Source of the DNA: Sipunculus nudus
Lineage: Eukaryota > Annelida > Sipuncula > Golfingiida > Sipunculidae
Assembly: GCA_026874595.1 (NCBI GenBank)
Contig: CM049308.1
Span: 38,093,027 to 38,157,026, forward strand
Length of the DNA: 64,000 nucleotides
Reading direction: 5' to 3'
Shown here: piece after piece, positions 1 to 9,955 of the stretch
Position numbering within the stretch: the stretch's first letter is position 1
Layout: every line of letters starts with the position of its first letter
The notes under the pieces: generated by a model
Databases searched by the model: none
Told to the model about the DNA's origin: nothing
The model's input: the letters and a program-made list of their open reading frames with translations, nothing else
Made by a program: the position numbers and the translations under genes

Positions 1-706
1 TCGTGATTTTTCGTCTAACTAGAATCTAACAATATATTTCAACCAATCAAACCTTAGACCAAGGATACATGAATAAACATCAGAACAATTATAATCAATT
101 ATCAATCCAACAAGTAATCTAGGAGGTGCCACCCCTGCGGGCCGTGTCACTTACGTGGTTCAATTAACATCACAAGGAAGTGCCAGGCGGCCCGGCGGGG
201 GGAACTCACACATTTAGGAAACTGTCAACGTAATTGCGTAATCCGGATGCCAGTACCTGGCAGATTGAATGGATTGCTCATTGAGGTTTATAATTAAACA
301 TACACAGAGTCCCGACTAAGCTTTTGCAGCTGTACATACAATTGTTCAATAACAATACAAATTTAAGCTTTTAGTAATCCATGGCTATATACATTTATAC
401 ACAATTGGTTTTACATTTTAGGGAACCGAGCGGCATTCATTGCTTCTAGGGGAATACGCAAAATTACTGCCCATATCTATTCTACTTGATATACATATAG
501 GAGATGCTAACATAAATATAAATGATATCAGAATGTTCATGAATATACGAAATGATGTTATTTCAATAAATACTGGATACATAGCAAATACAATCTTCAA
601 TGAATATTCTTATTTATGATATTGTGTATATCCTTACAAATTACATACATCGAATACAATTATTAATATATGATACCTTTGAATATTCTCCTTAGGGAAT
701 ATTACA
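1..706 (-). repeat. Partial 3' LTR
   Basis: Immediately downstream of the polypurine tract the minus strand begins TGTAATATTCCC at 706, the usual TG start of an LTR. The TG..CA far end and the second LTR are not in the window. A GC-rich patch lies near 128-210. No clear polyadenylation signal was found on this strand. Confidence 0.5.
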
Positions 707-725
707 TATCTCCCCCCCCCCCCCT
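707..725 (-). promoter_or_regulatory. Polypurine tract of the LTR element
   Basis: A run of 13 C at 712-724 on the plus strand gives an A-G13-AGA purine tract on the element strand, directly before the TG that opens the LTR. This is the position of the plus-strand primer in LTR retroelements. Confidence 0.55.
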
Positions 726-799
726 AAAAAAAATGGAAAGCTGGTGAAACCAGTTCTGACATTTTTTTTTTTCAATGATGTTTGCTGACTGGCAGGGGA

Positions 800-2566
800 T
801 CAAGGTTGATTGGTGGGGATGGGAGCCCATTGACTCGGTGGGTTCGTGAATGGAATGCCTGGGGCGGGTGGGTTAGATTGCGTTTTCTTACAACGGGGAC
901 GAACACAAATGGCGATGATGAGGGTTGTAAGGGCAGTTACGATTACGAGTATAATGGTGGAGGGATTTATCCAGGGATGGGCAATATGGGGTATGTAAGG
1001 GTATTCATTAACTTGCTCATATGGGATGGGTTGTAGTTCTACATGGAAATTGGAAAGATTGGTGTCTGTGATGACATGTAGGGGGTTCCATTTGGGGAGT
1101 GCCTGTAACACCTGGGTAGAAAATTGTGGTACCCGAGATTTCAGTGGCGAGATCAGGTCAATCATGATAGGATGGACGGGAATAGAAACACGAGCTGATG
1201 ATTTATGAACGCCATGCAGGGTCCAATTGGAAGTTCCAAATGTTCATGTAGAATTAACAGATATGAGATACACTGCAGAATTTAAAGTTATCGGTTTACC
1301 AGTAAATCCTTCGCAATTGATATGCGCGTCCAGTTTGTGGACTGAAACAATATAACTTCCATGCCCTAATTCTATAAGGAGAGGTTGACTACTGTTAATG
1401 AAGGTTGTTAGACAGTGACGTTTAGCTGTCTCATCTCCAGTGATAATGGCGCGTTCACACATAAATTGATTACGGGGGTAGCGCGTGCCGGTATCACAAA
1501 TTTCTGGGTTATTACCAACACAATTTTTTGGAATGAGGAAATGTCCAGACTTAGTTTGGAATGCAATATCTTCTGTTAGTAAAAATTTCGAATAAATACC
1601 TGCAGCTACAGGGAATGGGAATGATCTTAGATAGTACCGCAAGTATGAAATAGCATCGTGAAACGGAAGGATAACATGATATACTAGTGCGTTATTGTCC
1701 GTCCAAAGAGGGGTAACTCTGACGTAGGTGTAGTACCAGGCGATCGGTGCTGGGTAGTACTTCCGAGCTGCAGCTTGATGAAGAATGGCGACTAACTCCG
1801 AGCGAGGGAGAAGTTGTTCAGTGAGACGTTGCTGTTCCAGTGATTGCCGTTGGTTATTGTAGGAGTCCAGCTGTCTTGTGTGGAAGTAAATGGCCTGCTC
1901 GGCGGAGTTGATAAAATGTTCTAAATTCTGTACGCATTCGAGTGTTCGGATCGCGTGGCCAATTTTATCCAGGTCGTTCGAGACTGCTGTTGTTAAGCGA
2001 GAAATAGAAGTATTAAGATATGAAATACGGTGTTGATTTTCTTGCACGGATGTTTCTATGCTTTTCGTCACTGAGATCAGGTTGTTTACAATGTGGATTG
2101 TCCGGTTAGATGATGTCAGTGCTACGTTTACCGCCATACGGTATTTATTTAAGTCTGCCATGGTAGCGGTGCCGAACAAAGTTTTGGATAGAGATCCGAT
2201 GAAATCAAACAATGCACGTCTCTGGCGTTTTACTTGTACATTGTTTTGTGAGTTGGCCTGGTTAAGCCATCTAAGCCTTCGCATATAATTACGAGATATG
2301 GGTTTCGGCAACTTACAGTCAGGGCTCGTAACTGCTGCCTTCAGTGTCTGTAAAACCGAGGATATCCGGGAATCCAGCATCGGGCGTTGCAAAATAACAA
2401 GTGTTGTCCACTCGGCTTTCAGTCCATATAAAGAACTTGTATCTTTTGCGGTTATACCTTGTGGAAGTGGATTAATGGAGATACCCGGCGTGGCCATCGA
2501 TGCGACTGGGGCGCGTAAACATATAATTAAGCACAACAGTGAACAAGGTACAAGTAGTCGGCGCAT
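800..2566 (-). pseudogene. env: F-type envelope fusion protein gene, interrupted by one stop
   Basis: The frame from ATG 2566 to the stop at 800-802 spans 589 codons and is broken only by an in-frame TGA at 1244-1246. I chose ATG 2566 because it starts a hydrophobic signal peptide (about 22 residues) and lies 4 bases after the pol stop; the frame is open further upstream to 2710 but that part overlaps pol. A furin-type RQRR site is encoded at about 2216-2227, followed by a hydrophobic, glycine-containing stretch as at the fusion peptide of baculovirus F-like proteins. A membrane anchor lies near 902-961, followed by a basic cytoplasmic start (RPRCKK) and a Pro-rich tail. The order signal peptide, cleavage site, fusion peptide, ectodomain, anchor matches class I envelope proteins. 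The TGA removes the anchor, so as it stands the product would be unanchored. Confidence 0.75.
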
Positions 2567-2570
2567 CTTG

Positions 2571-3170
2571 CTAGCAAGGTGTTGGTTTCCGCTTCTTCCG
2601 AGGTCGAAGTCTGTTAAACCACCGAGATGTGAGCTCCGAATGACCGTCGGGTGATGGCGAGCGATGGCGTTTTGTGGTGGCTGGCTCTGATTGGTCCATT
2701 GGTTGCCCATCTGGGGTCACAGAGTCATCAGTCATGTCAGGGTTCACTGATTGGTTGTTCAAGCAGGGGTCAGTAGCTGGGGTGGGCTCATTAGTAAATG
2801 GGGTGGGGTCAGTAGCTGGGATGGGCTCATTTGGAGATGGGGGTGGTAGGTCAGGGTCGGACTCGTCTATTATGTCGTAGTCTTGTAGGTTGAGGTTACT
2901 CGTGTTAGTATTGGTTTGACAAAGGTTAGACGAGGTGGCGTGTGGGGCGGAGTCAGTTTTTTCTGTTTGGTTGGAGAGATTATCGTTGACAGTGGGGTGA
3001 TCCCATGCAGGCCGGCGGCGCGTTCGATTTCGTTTTGGACGGGGAGGGAGTTCGTCCCAGACACTTGAAGGATCCACTATTTTGACCTGGTCCCTATGTA
3101 AACGTTTTAATTCACCTGTCACTTGATTTCTCAGGTGACATGTTAAACCCGCAACCCGGGTAACGATCCA
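2571..3170 (-). pseudogene. pol: C-terminal end of pol (integrase end plus tail), truncated
   Basis: The frame is open from 3170 to the stop at 2571-2573 (200 codons) and has no start of its own: a stop at 3171-3173 marks the truncation. The first ~35 residues include RLHRDQVKIV, the pattern that closes Gypsy-type integrase C-terminal domains. It is followed by a tail rich in Pro, Asp, Asn and Thr with a repeated PTPATDP-like motif, ending in a basic RPRKKRK patch. The pol stop lies 4 bases before the env signal-peptide ATG. Confidence 0.6.
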
Positions 3171-3465
3171 TTACACCCCCGCATCAAAAAATTTTTTTTT
3201 TATTTTCAATAGAAACTTACCAATTTTGAGCTGCAGCCGCTCGGACATTTCTTTCAAAAAGATAAAATCATGCAATTTCCTCTGTTATGTAGTGCTTTTA
3301 CTTGTTTAGCAAAATAAATCTGTTATTATCATGATTTTCCCTTATCATTTGACAGTTTTATTGAAACACACCAAAAAATAAATATAAAAAAAACCGCCCA
3401 CCCGCATTGATCTCTGAAAAAAAGTGCCTGAGAACCATATTTTTTTTTTATTTTGGCCTTATGCA
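3171..3465 (+). repeat. Dispersed repeat R1, copy at 3.2 kb
   Basis: From CCGCATCAAAAAA onward this stretch aligns by eye with 33205-33475, 45620-45860 and 57970-58215: poly-T/A stretch, AAGATAAA, TGTTATGTAGTGCTTT, CTTATCAT-TGACA, an 'accgcccacccgc'-like block, and TGAGAACCATA. The three later copies lie in the 12.3-kb units. It begins exactly where the retroelement pol frame ends. Confidence 0.7.
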
Positions 3466-4424
3466 TAATCAGGAACCTGGTAGATAAGATTATCTATAGA
3501 CGTCAAGTTTACAGAGAAAGAATAGATCAATACATCTATGCGCATCTGTTTTGAAGTAAATATCCTGTTTTTCTTTCAAATGATTCCTGACATATCGAGA
3601 TGATATGCAAACACATTATAATGACTTTATTTCACTTAATATTACATATTCCAAAGTGAAGGAGAGATGTAATGTCGCGAGTTAGCTCCGCTTCCATGTT
3701 CACGGTTTTTGTTTTACGCTCGAGTCTCGCATGATCTCGCGAGAGCTACAGTGTGAAGGCGGTCAATTAAAGTTTGTTCAGTTTATGCGTTGCCGTTGTT
3801 TACATATTTTGACACTTCTGGACACTACTGTACCGTGAGAAAAGCTGCTTTATAAGTTTACTTTTGAATTATAAAATAAGTCTACTTTCATTTGATTCAC
3901 ATAAATGGTTTGGTATCTTCATCTGAGTTCTTTTTTTCAAGTACATGTGTTTAACAAAAACAGGATATGCACCTACCCCGTTGATTGACCTGGGCTCTTA
4001 TCGCAGAGAGTTTTTCAAGAACCTTCGGTGACTCTGATCCCCCTGCTTTCATCACAAAGGCTGTCACGTGAATAGAATCAGCCAATGAGGGTTGACGCAT
4101 AAAACCGACTGTTGACGGTGTGATTCTAGCCAGAGGGTTAAACTAAATGGAAAAGAAAGGGAAATGCTACACTGAATGGAATAAACACAAGCAATAAGCA
4201 CTACTCTGAAGATATGCTATAAATATTTTTTTTACAACATCCAAGTACTAATAACTTTCCAGGCGTTTCTTGTATTTCCTGTCTCACAATTTATTACAGT
4301 TTAATTTTATTATTTAAATAACATTTTATTATATCCTTGATTAGTATTCGAATAAATGAAACTACTATTAATAAATTGCTATCTGTCATATTCAAGTTTG
4401 AGCATGACTTTCTATATAACATAC
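3466..4424. other. Mostly non-coding stretch with promoter-like motifs
   Basis: No long frame is present. At 3735-3744 there is a perfect TCTCGCGAGA palindrome inside a short CG-containing patch; this decamer is a known core-promoter element of vertebrate CpG-island genes. Around 4066-4097 a CACGTGA E-box and an inverted CCAAT box (ATTGGCTGA on the minus strand) stand just upstream of a minus-strand ATG. The rest is AT-rich with nothing I can name. Confidence 0.35.
3990..4052 (-). CDS. Possible short coding exon, unrecognised
   Basis: On the minus strand an ATG at 4052 opens 21 codons ending CAG at 3990, followed by a GTCAAT that could be a weak splice donor. The composition (MKAGGSESP..., then a Lys/Leu/Ala-rich helix-like stretch) looks protein-like, and CCAAT and E-box motifs lie within 50 bases upstream. 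Its reading phase does not join the exon at 4425-4505, so the two are probably not consecutive exons of one transcript. It may be a chance frame. Confidence 0.25.
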
Positions 4425-4505
4425 TTGAAACCGGTCGGGTATATTTCCGTCGAGGATGTACGGGATATCTGTTACGTCGAGCCCTTGCTCCTCCTCCACA
4501 CCCAT
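4425..4505 (-). CDS. Putative first coding exon of an unidentified gene
   Basis: On the minus strand ATG 4505 sits in a good start context (GACACCATGGG) and opens 27 codons rich in acidic residues. They end with CAA and then GTATGT, a strong splice donor at 4424-4419. The peptide begins MGVEEEQGLDVTD. Codon use is more GC-rich than the surrounding DNA. Directly upstream are an NRF1-like palindrome and ETS-like sites, as expected at a housekeeping promoter. I do not recognise the protein. No convincing second exon is visible down to 3171, where the retroelement begins, so the rest of the gene may lie beyond the window or be lost. Confidence 0.5.
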
Positions 4506-4514
4506 GGTGTCACA

Positions 4515-4560
4515 CAGCCGGAAATGTACATCCGGTCCGCCAGAACGCATGCGCACTTCA
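4515..4560 (-). promoter_or_regulatory. Promoter-like block (NRF1-like and ETS-like sites)
   Basis: CGCATGCGCA at about 4547-4556 resembles the NRF1 palindrome. CCGGAAAT at 4519-4526 and an inverted ATCCGG at 4530-4535 resemble ETS/GABP sites. All lie within 60 bases upstream of the ATG at 4505. Confidence 0.4.
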
Positions 4561-5220
4561 TACCTCCTGAACTATGAATTAAGGAAGAGGAAGGTAAAAT
4601 ATCTATACAAAATCGATAACATTAATATAATCATGGGTTAGAGAAATAAAAATGTCAGATATAGGCCTCTTAATATGTTTTTACCTTTTGACAGACCTGT
4701 TATGCCCCCCCCCCCCCCACACACACACACAGAATGTGACAAGAAGAAGAATACAAGACCATAAAAAGGGTGAGCTGTATGGCCGGAATCATTCCGTCTT
4801 ATGTGTATAAATGTATCTGCCCGTTTATGACTTCGCCAGAAAAGCATCATGTTAAAGCCAGCTATATTCATCTCATTAGTTGTAAATGTATGTCATTTTT
4901 AAATCACACTGGATAAGTGTTAATTGCCTCTAGATGATTCATTCATGGAGTTTATCACGCCCTGTGACGGATGCATATATGAGCCTGTTTATGTACATTG
5001 TCAAGCTGTCAATGGGCACAGTACAGGGGTCGATGTGGACAAAAGTAGTAGATCCACGGGGGTACAGAGGGTCCAGGACCCCACATCTCCTTTTTCAGTC
5101 GCCGCAACCTTTTTCAGGGTTTCAGACAAATTTTTGCGGCCTGGATCCCCACCCCCCTCCCTTTTCGGACCTGGGTGCCTTGTATTAGGTTTATTCATTA
5201 TAGTCCTCCTGGGATGAACC
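4561..5220. other. No gene seen; short C-run and CA microsatellite
   Basis: A run of C followed by (CA)n lies at about 4706-4731. A stretch near 5035-5190 with short runs of C and 'tttttcag' repeats looks like old repeat DNA. The open frames here are short and unlike known proteins. Confidence 0.4.
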
Positions 5221-6235
5221 CTTTGTTCGTCTGTCTGTATGGCTGTCCGTTAACCTGGAATCTTCTAGCTTGACACCCAGAGAGGTCCATGAAAAATCTT
5301 TTCGGAAACCTGAAATTAGGTCTCGATCTTATACTCGTATCCTCTAGGCTATGGGGTTCAAAAGTACCACCCAGAATAATTAAATATTTGATACAAAAGC
5401 TCCAGTATCTGAACGACTAATACATTGACCACAATGTTTTTTTTTGCATGCATATTGATCATGGAGCGTTCAATCAGTTCCTGCAGAATGGTGGCGTCAC
5501 CTGGATTTTTTTCTGGATGCGGTCGTCCGTTAACAGAGCACAAAACGAACCGTTGGACCTAATGTCTTCTCACTTGACATCAAGGATAGTCCTTGACAAA
5601 TCTCCTTGGACACCTTAAAGAAGACTCTGTTACTCATATTCTCTGAGCTATGGGGCTTATAAGTATCCCCCCCCCCAATAAGAGAAAAAAATTGATACCA
5701 AAACTCCAGTATCTTAATAACTTATACACTGATCGCCATGATTATTTTCATACATATTGATGACTGGGTGTTTCATCAGTTCCTGCAGATTGGTGGCACC
5801 ACCTGCATTTTTCGCATTTTTAATTCAGTTTACTGAAAGTCATCTTAGTTTTAGCGATCACCCCTTGCCTGTTAACAGGGCATAAATCGGAGCCATAAAG
5901 CCTAGAATCATGAACCTCTGCATCCTGAGGTCCTCAAAAGATTTCCTCTAAAACCTGAAATAAGGTCTGTGGCATATGTTCTCCGAGTTACAGGGCGTGT
6001 TTGAGCACCCCAGAGATATTGTAACAAGTATATACAAATTACAAGATTTCTCAGGAAAAGCTGGATGGCTTGTTATTAAATTTGGTGGCTTATGGGTCTT
6101 GATGAACTTAGGCTAATATGGATGAATGATAAAGCCACCTACATTTTCTTAATAAGTTGCCTGTGCAAGGACATATTGTCAACATGTCAGTCGGTTGAGT
6201 GTCATGACCCATTGGTCACTTGTTAAAGGGTTAAG
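5221..6235 (+). repeat. Repeat family A, diverged copy
   Basis: Two full modules and a partial one are recognised by recurring landmarks: CCGTTAAC near 5250, 5529 and 5867, 'ctatggggct/ttc' blocks, 'ctgcaga.tGGTGGCG/ACACC' at 5490 and 5792, and a terminal 'gtcatgacccattggtcacttgtt' block ending near 6222. The same order occurs in the better-preserved copy at 16104-17672. No coding potential is evident. Confidence 0.7.
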
Positions 6236-6645
6236 CTAAACAGAAGACTTTATGGGTTTAGTTTCATTCTAAAAGCTGGTAATGAACAAGGTGTAATTAA
6301 CCTCTCAAAGGAAACCTATTTAGTTACGTTAAATGGCAGCTGTAATAATATAATTATACACGTGTATTGTTTTATATCTTTATTCCCTGTGTAACAGAAA
6401 ATTTCAAATTTTATTAACTTATGATTGAAGTGACTTACTCAGCCTTAAAACCATTGTCCCCGGCTGTGTTGCACATGACTGATGCTTTTCCTCTCTATCA
6501 CTGTGTATCAAAGTATAATAAGAACACTATCTATACATTGAATACATAGGCCTATATACTCTACATATATCAAATTTTTAAGAATAATTTTCAATTTTCA
6601 AATTGCAGTCCATGGGCCAGGTGGCCTATTTTGGAATTTTGGTGT
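6236..6645. other. No gene or clear repeat seen
   Basis: AT-rich sequence between repeat family A and the left arm of the long inverted repeat. Nothing nameable. Confidence 0.4.
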
Positions 6646-7322
6646 CAGAAAGGTGGCAAATTCTATCATACCTTTTTGGAAAGCTTCTTATCCCTACTAT
6701 ACATTTCTGTGTGATAGCAGTGCCAAGTGGGTAGCTTAATGTCTGTTACAGGCCTCTTATCCCGGAAAAGGAAAATATCACTCGATGCGGCAAAGGAAAG
6801 CACAGAAGGTAAAGATTCTATTTAAGGTCATTGTAGGTAAACATATAGAATATATTTAGGCAACATGATATCAATATATCATATATCCAATTCCATTTGA
6901 AAAGTTTACTTGTGTGGGAGACACCAATAGTTCATTAGTTGCGAAGGTTCCGTGTGCATGAAATGTTTCACATTCGTGAACAGGAAAATTAGACGTAACC
7001 ACAAAGTAGTGGCAGACTTCTGGTAAACCGGCAATAAATTGGAGAATGACGTCATTAGCCATGCCCATGGTTGCTTAAAAGAGGGCATTTAGGGGTAAGG
7101 GAAACATAAACTGCTTTATTTTAGGTTTTACTGATAGCAAAATAAAAAAAAATAATTACCATTTAAGATGTTTGTATTTAAGTTTTCTATACATTGAAAT
7201 GATCAGTATGCAAACTGATCGAATAATCAGGTCAACAGAGGTCAAACAGTTCACGAAGCTGAGGCTTAAGTGAAATTTTTTTAATATTCAGCTTAACAGT
7301 TATCATAGTTAATCAAATGCTT
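6646..7322 (-). repeat. Left arm of a long inverted repeat
   Basis: The reverse complement of this segment matches 13460-14140. The outer ~500 bases are very close (3 differences in 198 bases across one shared frame); toward the centre the match decays but stays recognisable at CAGGTCA and AACAGTTAT landmarks. A 65-codon frame starting MGMANDVILQ (7068-6871, minus) is open in both arms and runs outward in each. The arms could be TIRs of a large element or an inverted duplication; I do not recognise the frame. Confidence 0.75.
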
Positions 7323-8200
7323 TAATCCACAGAACAAAAGCATGCAATCATCTGAGAAGATATTAATTAAGACCTTTATTTGCAATTTAGTGTGTTTATA
7401 CGGTCATTATGCAAACTGATAATAAAGACAAAATGAGGCAAATTTATCAAATCGATCGTTTTCTGTTCCGTTAAATCTTAAAAGGTGTAGTCTATGTGAT
7501 AACATTAGATTTTACAAATAAACAGTATGTTACCTATGTAATACATCTTTTATTCTGTTTGCTAATGCATATGTTTTACACTTGTAGCTTTAAAGATGTA
7601 TCAATGCAGCTTAAAATACAGCTTATGCATTACCAACACGCATAGAATAACCGCATATGTTAAGTTTTTGTATATAAACATGATCACATATAGAGCGATT
7701 CAATGAATACTGTTTTTAGCATGAACAAGAAGCAAAGGCATCAACATTTGAAGATTTTTTTCTCTAATCTGTCGTTCAGTATCAGTTAGATGTTTGTATC
7801 AACAGAACAAAAGCATGCAATCATCTGAGAAGATATTAATGAAGACCTTTATTTGAAATTTAGTGTGTTTTTACTGTCATTATGCAAACTGATAATAAAG
7901 ACAAAAGGAGGCAAATTTATCAAATTGATTGTTTCCTGATCTGTAAAATCTGAAAACGTGCAGTCTATGTGATAACATTACATTTTACAGATAAATAGTT
8001 TGTTACCTAGGTAATAAATCTTTTATTGTTTGCTCATTCATATATTTAACACTTAAAGCTTTAAAAATGTACCAATACAGCTTTTGTATATAAGCATGAT
8101 CATATATAGAGCGCTTCAATGAATACTGTGTTAGCATGAGCAACAAGCAAAGGCATCAACATTTGAGGATTTTTTTTTCTAATATGTCGTTTAGTATCAT
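7323..8200 (+). repeat. Direct tandem duplication, about 470-bp unit
   Basis: The segment starting CAACAGAACAAAAGCATGCA near 7328 recurs at 7801 with the same order of landmarks (AAGACCTTTATTTG, CTGATAATAAAGACAAAA, ATATAGAGCG, AAGCAAAGGCATCAACATTTG). The second copy is about 70 bases shorter owing to internal deletions. Confidence 0.75.
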
Positions 8201-9327
8201 TTTTTTTTTATACTTTTTGATGTCTCTTTTGCAACCTTTAACCTCTGGTAAGTACCTGTCAGACTTTAAGAATGTAAGATATAGTTAAACAAGTGCAAGG
8301 GACTTTTACAAGTACATGTATATGATAGATGTTTCACCCATGACTGGAATTTGTTGGGGCTTATTTAAAAAAAAACATCTACCTGAATACACCCACCTCT
8401 CACCGAACTGCACTGAAATATATTCGAGTTATGAAATATAAAAACATTGCAATATATTTGTTCATAAAATCCAAAATAAGCATAAATGAACACTATATTT
8501 AAGACCATCTGCACCAAAGAATAACACAACCTCATAAATGCACCAGGGGAAAATGGTAAAAGCAAGATAATTATTTTCAATATAATTTTCTGAAAATCAA
8601 AATATCTTAATTATATTTTCGCAGGTGCCAGATATGTTGAAAGGCAGTTTTAAATCATTTCAAGGAAATATTGGCACTGTCAACCTGTATGTATCAGCAT
8701 ATTCCCATGTGGTAATCTCACGAAAGCACCTAGGATATTTCTTATGAAAAATGTACATGGATCCCTGATTGAAAGTACAATCAAATTACCGATATACATT
8801 GAATAAGTTTGACTTGATTGACAATGAATTCTAATTTTAGAGGACAGGTAGGCAACAATCTTTTTGTGCTGTTGGAATAATTTTATGAATAATTCCACGG
8901 TGTCATGTTTACCAGTATATATATCGGGTTACATCATACCAAGATAAAGCAAAGCCAATTTTCTAAAAGCAACTCCGAGAAAAATTCAGTATTACTATAT
9001 CCAATGTGAATGGCTTCTGAGTGGTTCATTCACTGCTGGCTATATACCATCACAGTAACAGCCATTTTGGGCAGCGATCTGACCAGAGCATGTGCAGGCA
9101 AATTAGTCTAAATAGTATGCACGTATCCAATGCCTTATCTGGGGTCAAGTAGGCTGTAATTGTGATTTTGCAATCAGACAGTAAAAGATGAGCAAAAGCC
9201 TCTGACCTTTGCTCATCTGTTTGATCATTTTCATTACTAGTTGAAATATAAATATTTAAAAAAATATATATTTAATGAATGTACAACCATTCTTAATATA
9301 AACGGACCATAGATTTAAAACAGTGTG
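8201..9327. other. No gene seen; one perfect hairpin
   Basis: Frames here are short and low-complexity. At 9186-9196 and 9208-9218 there is a perfect 11-bp stem (AGATGAGCAAA) with an 11-base loop. Its role is unknown. Confidence 0.4.
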
Positions 9328-9470
9328 CCAATTGTGTGCATGATCAGCTGGGAAGGACTTGGAGCTGGGCGTAGCGGAAAGGGGGGGGGGATTGATGCCA
9401 CAGTTGGTTCGGCGTGTTGGGGGGGTTTGGGAATGGGACGGTCGGTTAACCCGCTGGCCCTGAGTATATA
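9328..9470 (+). repeat. G-rich repeat flanking the Ginger element, left copy
   Basis: Begins GCCAATTGTGTGCATGATCA and continues through CTGGGAAGGA, a GGGCGTAGC block and a poly-G run. The same block occurs in the same orientation at 12963, on the other side of the transposon. Confidence 0.65.
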
Positions 9471-9600
9471 TGTTACAGTAAAAGTGTGTAACTAGGGATT
9501 TCACGAAGTCCCTTAAAACTTTCAGGGAATTCGTGAAATCACTGTTTCACTTAGGGATTTCATGAAATCACTAAAAAGTCTAGGGATTTCGTGTAATCCC
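9471..9600 (+). repeat. Left TIR of the Ginger element
   Basis: 130 bases matching the reverse complement of 12752-12880 with only scattered mismatches. The TIR contains several short inverted motifs of the AGGGATTTC..GAAATCCCT type that could serve as transposase binding sites. Confidence 0.85.
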
Positions 9601-9955
9601 AATCATTATTCATTATGGATGTGTTCAGCACTTATTACTCTTAGCTGTAAGGAAACATTTCTTGTATGCCATCTGGCAGACATGCAAATTTCCTTTAATG
9701 AACCTTTAATCTTTGGTATATCTGGCCAACTTGAAAATTTCATTTGAGGCCTGTCATTAAAGCCTCTACATTAAGATGTCTAAATTTGTAATATAAAGAT
9801 TATTCTTATAACCAAAAAAATAGTTTTATGCAAGTAAAACAAAATATAGAGAAATTATTGATATTTGAAAACTGAATCAACGCAATATGCGATTCACCGT
9901 ATCGCGGTATACCAATGTATCGATAATATCGCGCAGCCCTAATAGTCGCTGGTTA

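Larger units (their letters stand above)
1..3170 (-). mobile_element. 3' part of an LTR retroelement with an envelope gene
   Basis: Read on the minus strand the order is end of pol (3170-2571), env (2566-800), a G-rich polypurine tract (725-707) and the start of an LTR (706 downwards). This is the expected 3' half of an env-bearing Gypsy/errantivirus-like element. Gag, protease, reverse transcriptase and most of integrase are missing: upstream of 3170 the frame stops and the sequence becomes an unrelated dispersed repeat (3171-3465), so the element is truncated. The LTR runs off the window start, so its length and target duplication cannot be read. The class assignment rests on env architecture and gene order, not on a database search. 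Confidence 0.75.
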
